Shown piece by piece: positions 1-6,173 of a DNA stretch of 8,356 nucleotides. Made by a program: the position numbers and the translations under genes. Source of the DNA: Burkholderiaceae bacterium (GTDB lineage Bacteria; Pseudomonadota; Gammaproteobacteria; Burkholderiales; Burkholderiaceae). The stretch spans positions 1 to 8,356 of the forward strand of contig JALREG010000022.1 of the NCBI GenBank assembly GCA_023253905.1, given 5' to 3'. The notes under the pieces were generated by a model. The model was given only the letters and a program-made list of their open reading frames with translations. It did no database searches and was not told the DNA's origin. The number at the start of each line of letters is the position of its first letter. The stretch's first letter is position 1.

Positions 1-389
1 TCCATCATGAGCTTATTGAGGAAGTCCACCGTGCCGTTGCGGCGCATCTCGGCCCAGGGCACCGACGCATAGTTCACCGCGAGCGACTCAGGCGAGACAC
101 TGGCAATGAACGATGTCGTCGTGTTCGACAGGTCGACCACGCCATTCCGAAGCGCTGCGCCCTGTTCCATGGTGGGAATGGCCTTCGGCCCACCCAGGTA
201 GTTGATTTGAACCAGTCCCTTGCCCTCCTGATTCACCTTTTCGACGAAGCGCTCGAAATTTCGCGCATAGGTCGTGCCCTCCTGAAAGGCGTTCACCGCC
301 CGGAGCGTCACCTGTTGGGCCGAGGCGGGAACCACGGCGGACATCAGCAGTGCTGCGGCGGCCAAACCAAGCGTATGACGACGAATCAT
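1..389 (-). CDS. TRAP transporter substrate-binding protein, DctP family (partial, N-terminal part)
   Basis: This is the amino-terminal 129 codons of a periplasmic solute receptor; the rest lies beyond the left edge. The product opens with a classical Sec signal peptide: Arg-Arg at residues 3-4, a hydrophobic Leu/Ala core at about 7-20, and a likely cut after Ala-Ser-Ala at residue 24. The mature start resembles DctP-type TRAP receptors: a beta strand, then an 'NAFQEGTTYARNFERFVEKV' segment, a 'YLGGPKAIP' turn, and a 'GVVDLSNTTT' stretch. In this family the receptor captures organic acids or related solutes and delivers them to a DctQ/DctM membrane pair, which may lie to the left. I chose ATG at 389 because GGAGG (398-402) sits 8 nt upstream. 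An in-frame ATG at 416 lacks a good ribosome site and would add nine residues ahead of the signal peptide. It follows the dehydrogenase gene by 54 bp, so it is probably in the same operon. The substrate is unknown. Confidence 0.8.
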   Translation of the reverse strand, partial: MIRRHTLGLAAAALLMSAVVPASAQQVTLRAVNAFQEGTTYARNFERFVEKVNQEGKGLVQINYLGGPKAIPTMEQGAALRNGVVDLSNTTTSFIASVSPESLAVNYASVPWAEMRRNGTVDFLNKLMM

Positions 390-397
390 CGGGGCAT

Positions 398-402
398 CCT
401 CC
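398..402 (-). promoter_or_regulatory. Ribosome binding site of the TRAP receptor gene
   Basis: On the minus strand this reads GGAGG, 8 nt before the ATG at 389. It decides between that start and the in-frame ATG at 416. Confidence 0.7.
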
Positions 403-443
403 AGGGTGGTTGTCATGAGCGGCTCGCTTGCCGCCTGTCGTTC

Positions 444-1445
444 TCAGGAAATTGTGTCACGGGAGGCAGGTCGGAAGCCACCCGAATGTCGAAGCATGCC
501 CAGGGTGCGGGACAACACGTCCCGCCGATACGCGACAACATCACGTTCCGAATAGTCGTAAAAACCTCGCCCGCTTTTCAATCCCAGCGCCCCGTCGGCA
601 ATCATCTGACCGATCACCTCAGGCGCGCGGTAGCGCTCGGCGCTGACCGATGCCGACATCTCGCGACTCGCATGATGAAGAATGTCAGCACCGCCGAAGT
701 CAATAAACTCGACGACCCCGATTGCCGCGAAGCGAAGCCCCATTCCGAACCGGGTCGCACGGTCGATTTCCTCGGCTGTCGCGGCCCCCTCCTCGATCAT
801 GCGCGCGGCTTCGTTCATGACCAGTGCCTGCAGGCGCGGCACGATGTAGCCTGGCGTTGCGCCACAGACCACCGGGATCTTGCCAATAGCTTCCATCAGC
901 GAGCGCGCACGGGTCACCACGCCCGGATCGGTGCCAGGATGAACCGACAATTCCACCACCGGGATCAGATAGGCCGGGTTCAGCCAGTGAATATTCAAAA
1001 AGCGTTCCGGATGGGACACCAGCGGCGCCAGTTGAGTGACCAGAATGCTGCTGGTGGTCGAGGTGAGAATGGCGTCGCGGCTGCAGGCCGCAGACAAGAT
1101 CGAAAAGGCCGCTTGCTTGGCCTCCATGGTCTCGGGAACCCCCTCGAAAACCAGAAGCGCGGCCGCCAATGCCTGGTGGGCGTCGTTGGCGAAGACGCAT
1201 TCGATTCTCGCGAGGAGCCCCGACACCTGATCGGCTTCGAGCGCCCCCAGATCCACCAGCGCGGCGAGACTCGCGCGGAGCTCGGCTTCAATCTCGGCCG
1301 CTAGCCGATCCCGATCAGCAGGCGAGCGGGGCTTGAGGTCGACCAGGCTGACGCGATATCCAGCCCAGGCAAACGCCAGCGCAATGCTTCGTCCCATTCG
1401 CCCGGCCCCAGCCGCTGCAAAACGTGGACGGCCGACGACGGTCAT
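444..1445 (-). CDS. 3-hydroxyacyl-CoA dehydrogenase family NAD-dependent oxidoreductase
   Basis: This is a 333-residue cytoplasmic enzyme of the 3-hydroxyacyl-CoA dehydrogenase fold, a normal full length for the single-domain-pair type. The Rossmann motif GAGRMG lies at residues 13-18 and Asp36 at the end of the second strand favours NAD over NADP. The catalytic region has Ser132 (TSSIL), His153 and Asn156 (NIHWLNP) and Glu165 (VVELS), matching the family's Ser/His/Glu set. The C-terminal domain carries GYIVPRLQ (199-206) and a closing SGRGFYDY (291-298). The 'NPxYLIPVVEL' and 'GMGLRFAAIG' stretches recall the lambda-crystallin/L-gulonate 3-dehydrogenase and carnitine dehydrogenase branch, so the substrate may be a free 3-hydroxy acid rather than an acyl-CoA. 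The usual Asn of 'GFIVNRL' is Pro203 here. Its ATG overlaps the stop of the upstream octopine-dehydrogenase-family gene (ATGA), implying translational coupling. The fold is certain; the substrate is not. Confidence 0.9.
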   Translation of the reverse strand: MTVVGRPRFAAAGAGRMGRSIALAFAWAGYRVSLVDLKPRSPADRDRLAAEIEAELRASLAALVDLGALEADQVSGLLARIECVFANDAHQALAAALLVFEGVPETMEAKQAAFSILSAACSRDAILTSTTSSILVTQLAPLVSHPERFLNIHWLNPAYLIPVVELSVHPGTDPGVVTRARSLMEAIGKIPVVCGATPGYIVPRLQALVMNEAARMIEEGAATAEEIDRATRFGMGLRFAAIGVVEFIDFGGADILHHASREMSASVSAERYRAPEVIGQMIADGALGLKSGRGFYDYSERDVVAYRRDVLSRTLGMLRHSGGFRPASRDTIS

Positions 1446-2521
1446 AACCCGGTCCCGTCTTCAAGGCCCCGCGCGAGCGCCTCGATGCTCAGGCTCGCGA
1501 GGCCCAGCGCCTCAAAACTGCGCGCCCCCTCGCGCAGATCGCGCCCCAGCCAACCCCCAGCGATCGCAAGCAACCCATGCGAGACCGGTGCGTCAACGCC
1601 CGCCCAGCGTGCGACCGACGCCAGAAGCGACAGGCCCAGCTCGATGTCCTCCGTAATATAGCGGTGGTTCGTCAGATCGATATGCTCGCGCCAGTCGCCT
1701 GACTTCTGAAGCTTTCGATGCGCGTCGCCGTACATCCACCGATCAGTGGTGTAGTGATCGGCGAGCGGATAGTGAGGCGCCGGATAGCCCAAAGCCTCGC
1801 GGACGGCGATCCGCTCGGCATCAAGCCGATCGGTGACCGCGCGGACTGCGGGTTGGGTACCCTCGGAGTGAATATCCCATCGAGCGTGATGCTGAAGCGG
1901 GGCCGCATTCATCACGACCAGCGGAGGATGGATGATCGGGCCCGCGTTCATGAGCGCCCCGGATAGTGCGTTGCCGCAACCATGGACACTCGGGAATGCC
2001 TTTCCGATCACGGCGAGCGCGCGCCGAGCGTCGGCGAAAGGAAAAACCCCGGTCGGAAGCCGTACTGCCCGAATCGTGACATTGACCTCGTTCGGTCCAT
2101 GCAGTCGGGCGAGATACGGCAAGGTCCCGGTCTCCGCCCAGGTCACCCGGGCCCGACTACCCTCCGCCGCCACCCATCGGCTCATCAGGTAACTGCCCAA
2201 CGTGCCCGGGGCGAGGAACACCACCTGTCCGTCCGACAGATACGGTGCGGCCCACGTAGCGATATCTCGTTGGGCCGTCGCCGGGGTGGGGAGCACGATC
2301 AGTTCGGCACCCCGAATCGCGTCGCCGATTTCATCGCACACGCGGTGAACCGGCACCCGTCTGGACCCGGCAGCATCTTTCAGGAGGATCCCCCCTGCAT
2401 CGCGCAGCGCCTGCAGTGCCGCCCGATCGCGTCGCCAGAACCGCACCTGATGCCCCTGCTCCGACAGGTCGGCCACCGCAGCGTGGCAGCCGTGACCGCC
2501 CCCAAGAATTGCGATCTCCAT
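1442..2521 (-). CDS. NAD/NADP octopine/nopaline dehydrogenase family protein
   Basis: This 359-residue oxidoreductase resembles octopine/nopaline dehydrogenases, which make or split N-(carboxyalkyl) amino acids (opines) with NAD(P). The N-terminal Rossmann domain begins at once with ILGGGHGCHAA (residues 5-15). The C-terminal helical domain has the family's GPIIHPP segment, with His198 as the expected catalytic base, and the NHRYITEDIELGL block at 285-297. I chose ATG at 2521 rather than the in-frame TTG at 2527: an AGAGGA ribosome site lies 9 nt from the ATG but only 3 nt from the TTG. It is the first gene of the leftward operon and overlaps the next dehydrogenase by ATGA. Many members of this family in proteobacterial catabolic loci have no known substrate, so opine use is a family-level possibility and not shown. 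A TRAP receptor in the same operon supports a role in using an imported acid. Confidence 0.85.
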   Translation of the reverse strand: MEIAILGGGHGCHAAVADLSEQGHQVRFWRRDRAALQALRDAGGILLKDAAGSRRVPVHRVCDEIGDAIRGAELIVLPTPATAQRDIATWAAPYLSDGQVVFLAPGTLGSYLMSRWVAAEGSRARVTWAETGTLPYLARLHGPNEVNVTIRAVRLPTGVFPFADARRALAVIGKAFPSVHGCGNALSGALMNAGPIIHPPLVVMNAAPLQHHARWDIHSEGTQPAVRAVTDRLDAERIAVREALGYPAPHYPLADHYTTDRWMYGDAHRKLQKSGDWREHIDLTNHRYITEDIELGLSLLASVARWAGVDAPVSHGLLAIAGGWLGRDLREGARSFEALGLASLSIEALARGLEDGTGL

Positions 2522-2530
2522 GAGCAATGA

Positions 2531-2536
2531 TCCTCT
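2531..2536 (-). promoter_or_regulatory. Ribosome binding site of the octopine-dehydrogenase-family gene
   Basis: On the minus strand this reads AGAGGA, 9 nt ahead of the ATG at 2521. The spacing decides the start against the TTG at 2527. Confidence 0.55.
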
Positions 2537-2580
2537 GACCCCGCTTATGCACCGGCACGCCCGGCACGAGATGGCGGCGA

Positions 2581-2609
2581 ACCATACGGACCCGCCGCCA
2601 CGGTGTCAA
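2581..2609 (-). promoter_or_regulatory. Candidate sigma-70 promoter of the leftward catabolic operon
   Basis: On the minus strand a perfect -35 box TTGACA (2609-2604) is followed by a 17-bp spacer and a -10 box TATGGT (2586-2581, four of six consensus bases). Transcription would begin near 2574, giving a leader of about 50 nt before the ATG at 2521. The -35 box lies inside the inverted repeat at 2600-2618, so a bound regulator would be expected to compete with RNA polymerase. This is read from the sequence only. Confidence 0.55.
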
Positions 2610-2618
2610 CCACACCGT
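2600..2618. promoter_or_regulatory. Inverted repeat, candidate operator in the divergent promoter region
   Basis: This is a perfect dyad, ACGGTGT-N5-ACACCGT, with 7-bp arms and a 5-bp centre, about the size bound by a dimeric helix-turn-helix regulator. It covers the -35 box of the leftward promoter and ends 20 bp before the TATAAT of the rightward one, so one protein could control both. No regulator gene is present in the window. The GGTGT/ACACC core is loosely like GntR/FadR-type sites, but that assignment is a guess. Confidence 0.45.
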
Positions 2619-2638
2619 CGAGGAATTGGCTGCGCGAC

Positions 2639-2644
2639 TATAAT
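2639..2644 (+). promoter_or_regulatory. Candidate -10 element for the glycosyltransferase operon
   Basis: A perfect TATAAT lies 11 nt before the ATG at 2656. No convincing -35 box stands 16-18 bp upstream. If used, the transcript would start about 4-6 nt before the ATG and be almost leaderless. This agrees with the lack of a clear Shine-Dalgarno site there. It could instead be a chance match, with the true promoter further upstream. Confidence 0.35.
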
Positions 2645-2655
2645 CGGATTCAATA

Positions 2656-3633
2656 ATGACCACCGTACTCGCCGCCCTACCGGAGTCGCTCTCCTGCATC
2701 GTTCCGTGCAAGAACGAGAGGGCGAACCTTGCCCGCCTGCTTCCGTTGCTCGCCGATACGCTCGCGCGATGCGCAGATCGGTGCGAAATTCTGGTGGTCG
2801 ATGACGGCAGCAGCGACGACACCGCCACCTGGGTCGAGGATCAGATCAAGGCGGGCAGCGTAACCGGGTTGGTACTCCTTAAACTGTCACGCAATTTTGG
2901 CAAGGAGGCCGCGCTCACCGCCGGCCTCATGCACGCTCGCGGCGAGGTCGTCGTCATGATCGATGCCGACCTCCAGCATCCGCCCGCCATGATTGAAGCC
3001 TTTGTCGACCATTGGCGCAGGGGCGCCGAAATGGTCTACGCAGTGCGCGAAGACCGGAGCAGTGAAAGTGCCTTCAAGCGCGCAGGCACCGGCATTTTTT
3101 ACCGCCTTCTGAACGCCGCCGATCGATTTGAAGTGCCACCCGGAGCGGGCGATTTCCGGCTGATGGACCGGCGGGTCGTCGATGCACTGCTTGCCATGCC
3201 TGAGCGCAACCGGTTTTTGAAGGGCCTGTACGCCTGGGTGGGCTTTCGCACCGTAGCCTTGCCTTACACCCCAGAAGACCGTACGGTTGGCGTCACACGC
3301 TTCGGTGCGCTTGATCTGATCCGGTTGTCGCTTGACGGCCTCACCGCCTTCACCAAATGGCCCCTTCGCGCGGTGAGCCTCGCAGGGCTCCTGCTTGCCA
3401 TTCCGGCATTGCTTTACGCAATTCTGCTCATCGCCAGTTATTTCCTTTTCGGAAACGACGTCTCCGGTTGGACCACCATCGTCGTGGGCCTCATGTTGTT
3501 CTCGGGCATTCAGCTGTTTTCACTGGGCGTCGTGGGCGAATACGTTGGCAGGATCTTTGAAGAGGTCAAGTCACGGCCGCTTTTCGTGGTGTCGGCGCGA
3601 ACCGGCCGCGGTCTGGAGCCCCCTGCCCAATGA
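2656..3633 (+). CDS. Membrane-anchored family 2 glycosyltransferase (GtrB/ArnC/FlmF2-like)
   Basis: This 325-residue enzyme is predicted to transfer a sugar from a nucleotide donor to undecaprenyl phosphate on the cytoplasmic face of the inner membrane. The GT-A domain shows the N-terminal strand SCIVPCKNE (12-21), the nucleotide-binding VVDDGSSDDT (47-56) and the metal-binding DADLQHPP (103-110). An acceptor-side block GDFRLMDRR (165-173) follows. Two hydrophobic helices at about 237-264 and 272-292 anchor it, and the tail GVVGEYVGRIFEEVKSRPLF (291-310) is characteristic of GtrB/ArnC-type polyprenyl-phosphate glycosyltransferases. The length is normal for that family. It opens a three-gene operon and its stop overlaps the ArnT-like gene by ATGA. 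By analogy with Francisella FlmF2 it probably makes an undecaprenyl-phosphate N-acetylhexosamine. The sugar cannot be read from the sequence. It is not a clear ArnC, since no arn sugar genes are nearby. Confidence 0.88.
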   Translation: MTTVLAALPESLSCIVPCKNERANLARLLPLLADTLARCADRCEILVVDDGSSDDTATWVEDQIKAGSVTGLVLLKLSRNFGKEAALTAGLMHARGEVVVMIDADLQHPPAMIEAFVDHWRRGAEMVYAVREDRSSESAFKRAGTGIFYRLLNAADRFEVPPGAGDFRLMDRRVVDALLAMPERNRFLKGLYAWVGFRTVALPYTPEDRTVGVTRFGALDLIRLSLDGLTAFTKWPLRAVSLAGLLLAIPALLYAILLIASYFLFGNDVSGWTTIVVGLMLFSGIQLFSLGVVGEYVGRIFEEVKSRPLFVVSARTGRGLEPPAQ

Positions 3634-5204
3634 ACGTCGGGCCTCTGCGCACCGACGGCGAGGCGCTTCGCACCGCATTCAAGCTCGCCTGCCTGGCGTT
3701 TGTTCTCACGTCATGCACAGCGTGGCTGCGGCCTCTGTTGTTGCCCGACGAAGGCCGCTACGCCGGCGTAGCCTGGGAGATGCTGCGATCGGGTGACTGG
3801 CTCACCCCCACGCTCAACGGTCTGCCCTATTTTCACAAGCCGCCGCTTTTTTACTGGATCACCGCAAGCTCGCTGGCAGCTTTGGGTCTGACCGAGTGGG
3901 CTGCCCGTGTCGCGCCCGCTATCGGCTTTTCGCTGGCGGTAGCGAGCCCCTACTGGCTGATACGGCGCTGGCTGGGCCCACGTCCCGCCAATCTCGCAGC
4001 GCTCGCCCTGCTCGCCCAGCCACTTGCGCTGGTGGCCGGCCAGTACGCCAATCTCGACATGCTGGTGGCTGGGCTGATCACGCTCACCATTGTCGCGCTT
4101 GCCCACGCAGCGCTGCGGATGGACAGCGACCCACACACGGGCCGCACAGCACTCAGAGTGGCATGGGCCGCCGCTGCACTCGGCGTCCTTGCAAAGGGAC
4201 TCATCGGCATCGTGATCCCGGCAGGTGTCATCGGGGGTTGGCTTCTCCTCTCCGGGCGTTGGCGCACCATCATTCAAACCTTCATCAACTGCCCTGAAGG
4301 TCCGGTGGTGTTCGTGCTGATCGCCGCCCCCTGGTTCCTGTTCATGGAGCGCATTCACCCGGGCTTTCTCGACTATTTTTTCGTCTATCAGCACTTCACG
4401 CGATTTGCTACCGGGGGCTTCAACAACCAGCAGCCCGTGTGGTTCTACCCAGCGGTACTCGCCCTGTTTTTCCTGCCCTGGCTCGCCTGGATTGCTCGCC
4501 GTGCAATCGGTGATCGATTAGCTGTTGGCCCCGAGCGTGACCTCACGGTCCTTTGCTGGATCTGGGCTGCCGTCGTCATTTTGTTTTTCTCCATGCCACG
4601 TTCAAAGCTGGTGGGCTATGTGCTTCCAGCCGTACCGCCGCTCGCGCTCCTGGCTGCCGCGGGCTTACGCGCCCGAGGCCATCCGGGAGCTACCGCGATC
4701 CGACTCTGGCAGGGGGCAGCGGCGTTTGGCATCGTGGGAAGTCTGATCGCGGTGATTGTGATCGCCTATCGGCCAACACCATCGAGCCGCGACCTCTCGC
4801 GCTGGATCGGAACCCAATCGCAGCCAGGCGATGCAGTCTTCATGCTCAACCGCTTCGACTTTGATGCGGGCCTCTACGCCCGCCTGCAGGCGCCGATCCG
4901 CGTGGTCGAGCGCTGGGATGACCAGGCATTCGTCCGCAGCCGTGACAACTGGCGCAAGGAACTGGCCGATGCGCGGCGGTTCAATCCTGTGCTTGGCGAG
5001 CAGACACTTCTCACACCCGATCGATTGGTGGAAAGCCTTTGCGCCCAGCCTCGCAGTTGGATCATCGGTTTTACGCAGGCCGATGCAAATTATCCGGCGC
5101 TGGGGGCTGCCGAGCGTGTGCGCGAATGGCGCGGCTCGAGCCTCTGGCGCTTTGATTCTTCACGCCCGGAGGCGCGCGTGCTCTGCCACGGCGTGCCGAG
5201 ATGA
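3630..5204 (+). CDS. ArnT-like polytopic glycosyltransferase (GT39/GT83, lipid-linked sugar donor)
   Basis: This 524-residue integral membrane protein belongs to the ArnT/PMT superfamily, which moves a sugar from undecaprenyl phosphate onto a periplasmic acceptor, lipid A in the case of ArnT and Francisella FlmK. After a first membrane segment (about 16-36) comes the catalytic loop LLPDEGRYA (37-45) with the essential-type acidic pair Asp40-Glu41. FHKPPLFYW (68-76) follows, both as in ArnT. Many hydrophobic segments fill the region to about residue 380, with the periplasmic stretch 'YQHFTRFATGGFNNQQPVWF' between them. The last 140 residues form a soluble periplasmic tail. The length is close to ArnT (about 550). 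It overlaps both neighbours by ATGA and is therefore almost certainly co-expressed with the glycosyltransferase and the deacetylase, which supports transfer of an amino sugar. Acceptor and sugar are inferred. Confidence 0.88.
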   Translation: MNVGPLRTDGEALRTAFKLACLAFVLTSCTAWLRPLLLPDEGRYAGVAWEMLRSGDWLTPTLNGLPYFHKPPLFYWITASSLAALGLTEWAARVAPAIGFSLAVASPYWLIRRWLGPRPANLAALALLAQPLALVAGQYANLDMLVAGLITLTIVALAHAALRMDSDPHTGRTALRVAWAAAALGVLAKGLIGIVIPAGVIGGWLLLSGRWRTIIQTFINCPEGPVVFVLIAAPWFLFMERIHPGFLDYFFVYQHFTRFATGGFNNQQPVWFYPAVLALFFLPWLAWIARRAIGDRLAVGPERDLTVLCWIWAAVVILFFSMPRSKLVGYVLPAVPPLALLAAAGLRARGHPGATAIRLWQGAAAFGIVGSLIAVIVIAYRPTPSSRDLSRWIGTQSQPGDAVFMLNRFDFDAGLYARLQAPIRVVERWDDQAFVRSRDNWRKELADARRFNPVLGEQTLLTPDRLVESLCAQPRSWIIGFTQADANYPALGAAERVREWRGSSLWRFDSSRPEARVLCHGVPR

Positions 5205-6148
5205 CACTCACCGCTCACGGGCCGCACGGGCTACGGCGGCGGATCTGCGTGGCGGCCGACGACTTCGGTCTGCACCCAGGCATCGATGCCGCCATCCTTG
5301 AGCTCGCCGAAACGCGAACTATTCAGGCGCTTGGCTGCATGACGGGCGGAGCAAGCTGGCCCTCGTCCGTGCAGGCGCTTCGAGGCTGCACCACCCTGCC
5401 CACCGATATCGGGCTCCATCTCGACCTGACCGAGCGCCCGCTGGACAGGGCCCCGCAGGCGTTGCGATCACTGATTCTGGACGCCTACACCCGGCGGCTT
5501 GACCGGCGTTCGATCCGGGCAGAGATCCGCCTTCAGCTCAATTCGTTCGAGGCCGCGATGGGGCGCGCACCAGACTATATCGATGGCCATCAACACGTTC
5601 ATCAACTCCCCGGGGTTCGAGCGGAGCTTCTCGATGAACTCACCGCCCGCTATCGCACCAACCAGCAGCCGTGGCTGCGTTGTACCGTTCCCGCGCAGCG
5701 CGTGGTCGCCGCCATACCGCCCGCTTCGCTACCCGTTGGAACCCGGTTGAAGGCCGCCGTCATTGCCAGCCTGGGCGGCTACGCGCTGAGACGCGAGGCA
5801 CAGGAACGGGGACTTCGAATGAACGCCGCCCTCGCGGGCGTATATGGCTTCGATGCGGATGCGGCCGCCTATGAATCGCTCCTCGCGGGCTGGCTGGCTC
5901 ATGCCGCGGACGGGTCGGTCCTCATGTGCCACCCGTCACTCACCGCTGAGGCTGGCGATCCGATTGGAGGCGCACGGCTCATCGAATACCAGGTCCTCGC
6001 AAGCGGCGCTCTCGAGGGACTTCTGGCCCGATTCGGCTTTCATGCCCAACCCATGCGTGCCATTCTCAGCAGTGACGACACGCCGCGTTCCGCGCAGCCC
6101 GTCACTGAGGACGACATCCCCGAAGAACGCGGGGCCAACCCGCACTAA
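5201..6148 (+). CDS. ChbG/HpnK (YdjC) family carbohydrate deacetylase, NaxD-like
   Basis: This 315-residue metal-dependent deacetylase removes acetyl from N-acetylated sugars. Family motifs are all present: VAADDFGLHPG (17-27, with Asp20 and Asp21), GLHLDLTE (71-78, with His73), IDGHQHVHQLPG (127-138, with Asp128, His130 and His134) and the C-terminal LMCHPS (241-246, with His244). There is no signal peptide, so it acts in the cytoplasm or at the inner face of the membrane. Relatives include ChbG (chitobiose), HpnK (hopanoid side chain) and Francisella NaxD, which deacetylates undecaprenyl-phosphate-GalNAc before transfer to lipid A. The ATGA overlap with an ArnT-like gene and the GtrB-like gene two places upstream make the NaxD role the best fit. 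No hopanoid or chitobiose genes are seen. The last 25 residues are acidic and probably disordered. Confidence 0.88.
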   Translation: MTLTAHGPHGLRRRICVAADDFGLHPGIDAAILELAETRTIQALGCMTGGASWPSSVQALRGCTTLPTDIGLHLDLTERPLDRAPQALRSLILDAYTRRLDRRSIRAEIRLQLNSFEAAMGRAPDYIDGHQHVHQLPGVRAELLDELTARYRTNQQPWLRCTVPAQRVVAAIPPASLPVGTRLKAAVIASLGGYALRREAQERGLRMNAALAGVYGFDADAAAYESLLAGWLAHAADGSVLMCHPSLTAEAGDPIGGARLIEYQVLASGALEGLLARFGFHAQPMRAILSSDDTPRSAQPVTEDDIPEERGANPH

Positions 6149-6163
6149 CCTCCTGTGCATAAC

Positions 6164-6167
6164 GAGG
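6164..6167 (+). promoter_or_regulatory. Ribosome binding site fixing the GTG start of the dehydratase
   Basis: GAGG lies 6 nt before the GTG at 6174. The later in-frame ATG at 6243 has no comparable site. Confidence 0.5.
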
Positions 6168-6173
6168 CGCATC

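Noticed and set aside
207..1304. Long plus-strand open frame of 365 codons across the left operon
   Set aside because: It is Arg/His/Gly-rich with no recognisable fold and lies antisense to the TRAP receptor and the dehydrogenase, which have clear motifs. It is a shadow of GC-rich coding DNA.
2552..2568. Direct repeat of CCGGCACG with 9-bp period in the leftward leader
   Set aside because: Only two short GC-rich copies, with no sign of a larger array or known site.
2656..5204. Calling the pair arnC and arnT of the aminoarabinose pathway
   Set aside because: No ArnA, ArnB or polysaccharide-deacetylase-type ArnD is present. The deacetylase here is of the YdjC family, which points to an N-acetylhexosamine rather than formyl-aminoarabinose.
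5201..6148. Calling the deacetylase hpnK of hopanoid biosynthesis
   Set aside because: No squalene-hopene cyclase, HpnI or HpnJ-type genes are present, and overlap with an ArnT-like gene fits a NaxD-like role better.
5844..6173. Upstream extension of the dehydratase frame to an ATG at 5844
   Set aside because: It lies fully within the deacetylase gene, encodes a Ser/Arg/Pro-rich stretch without family similarity, and the GTG at 6174 has a good ribosome site and gives normal family length.
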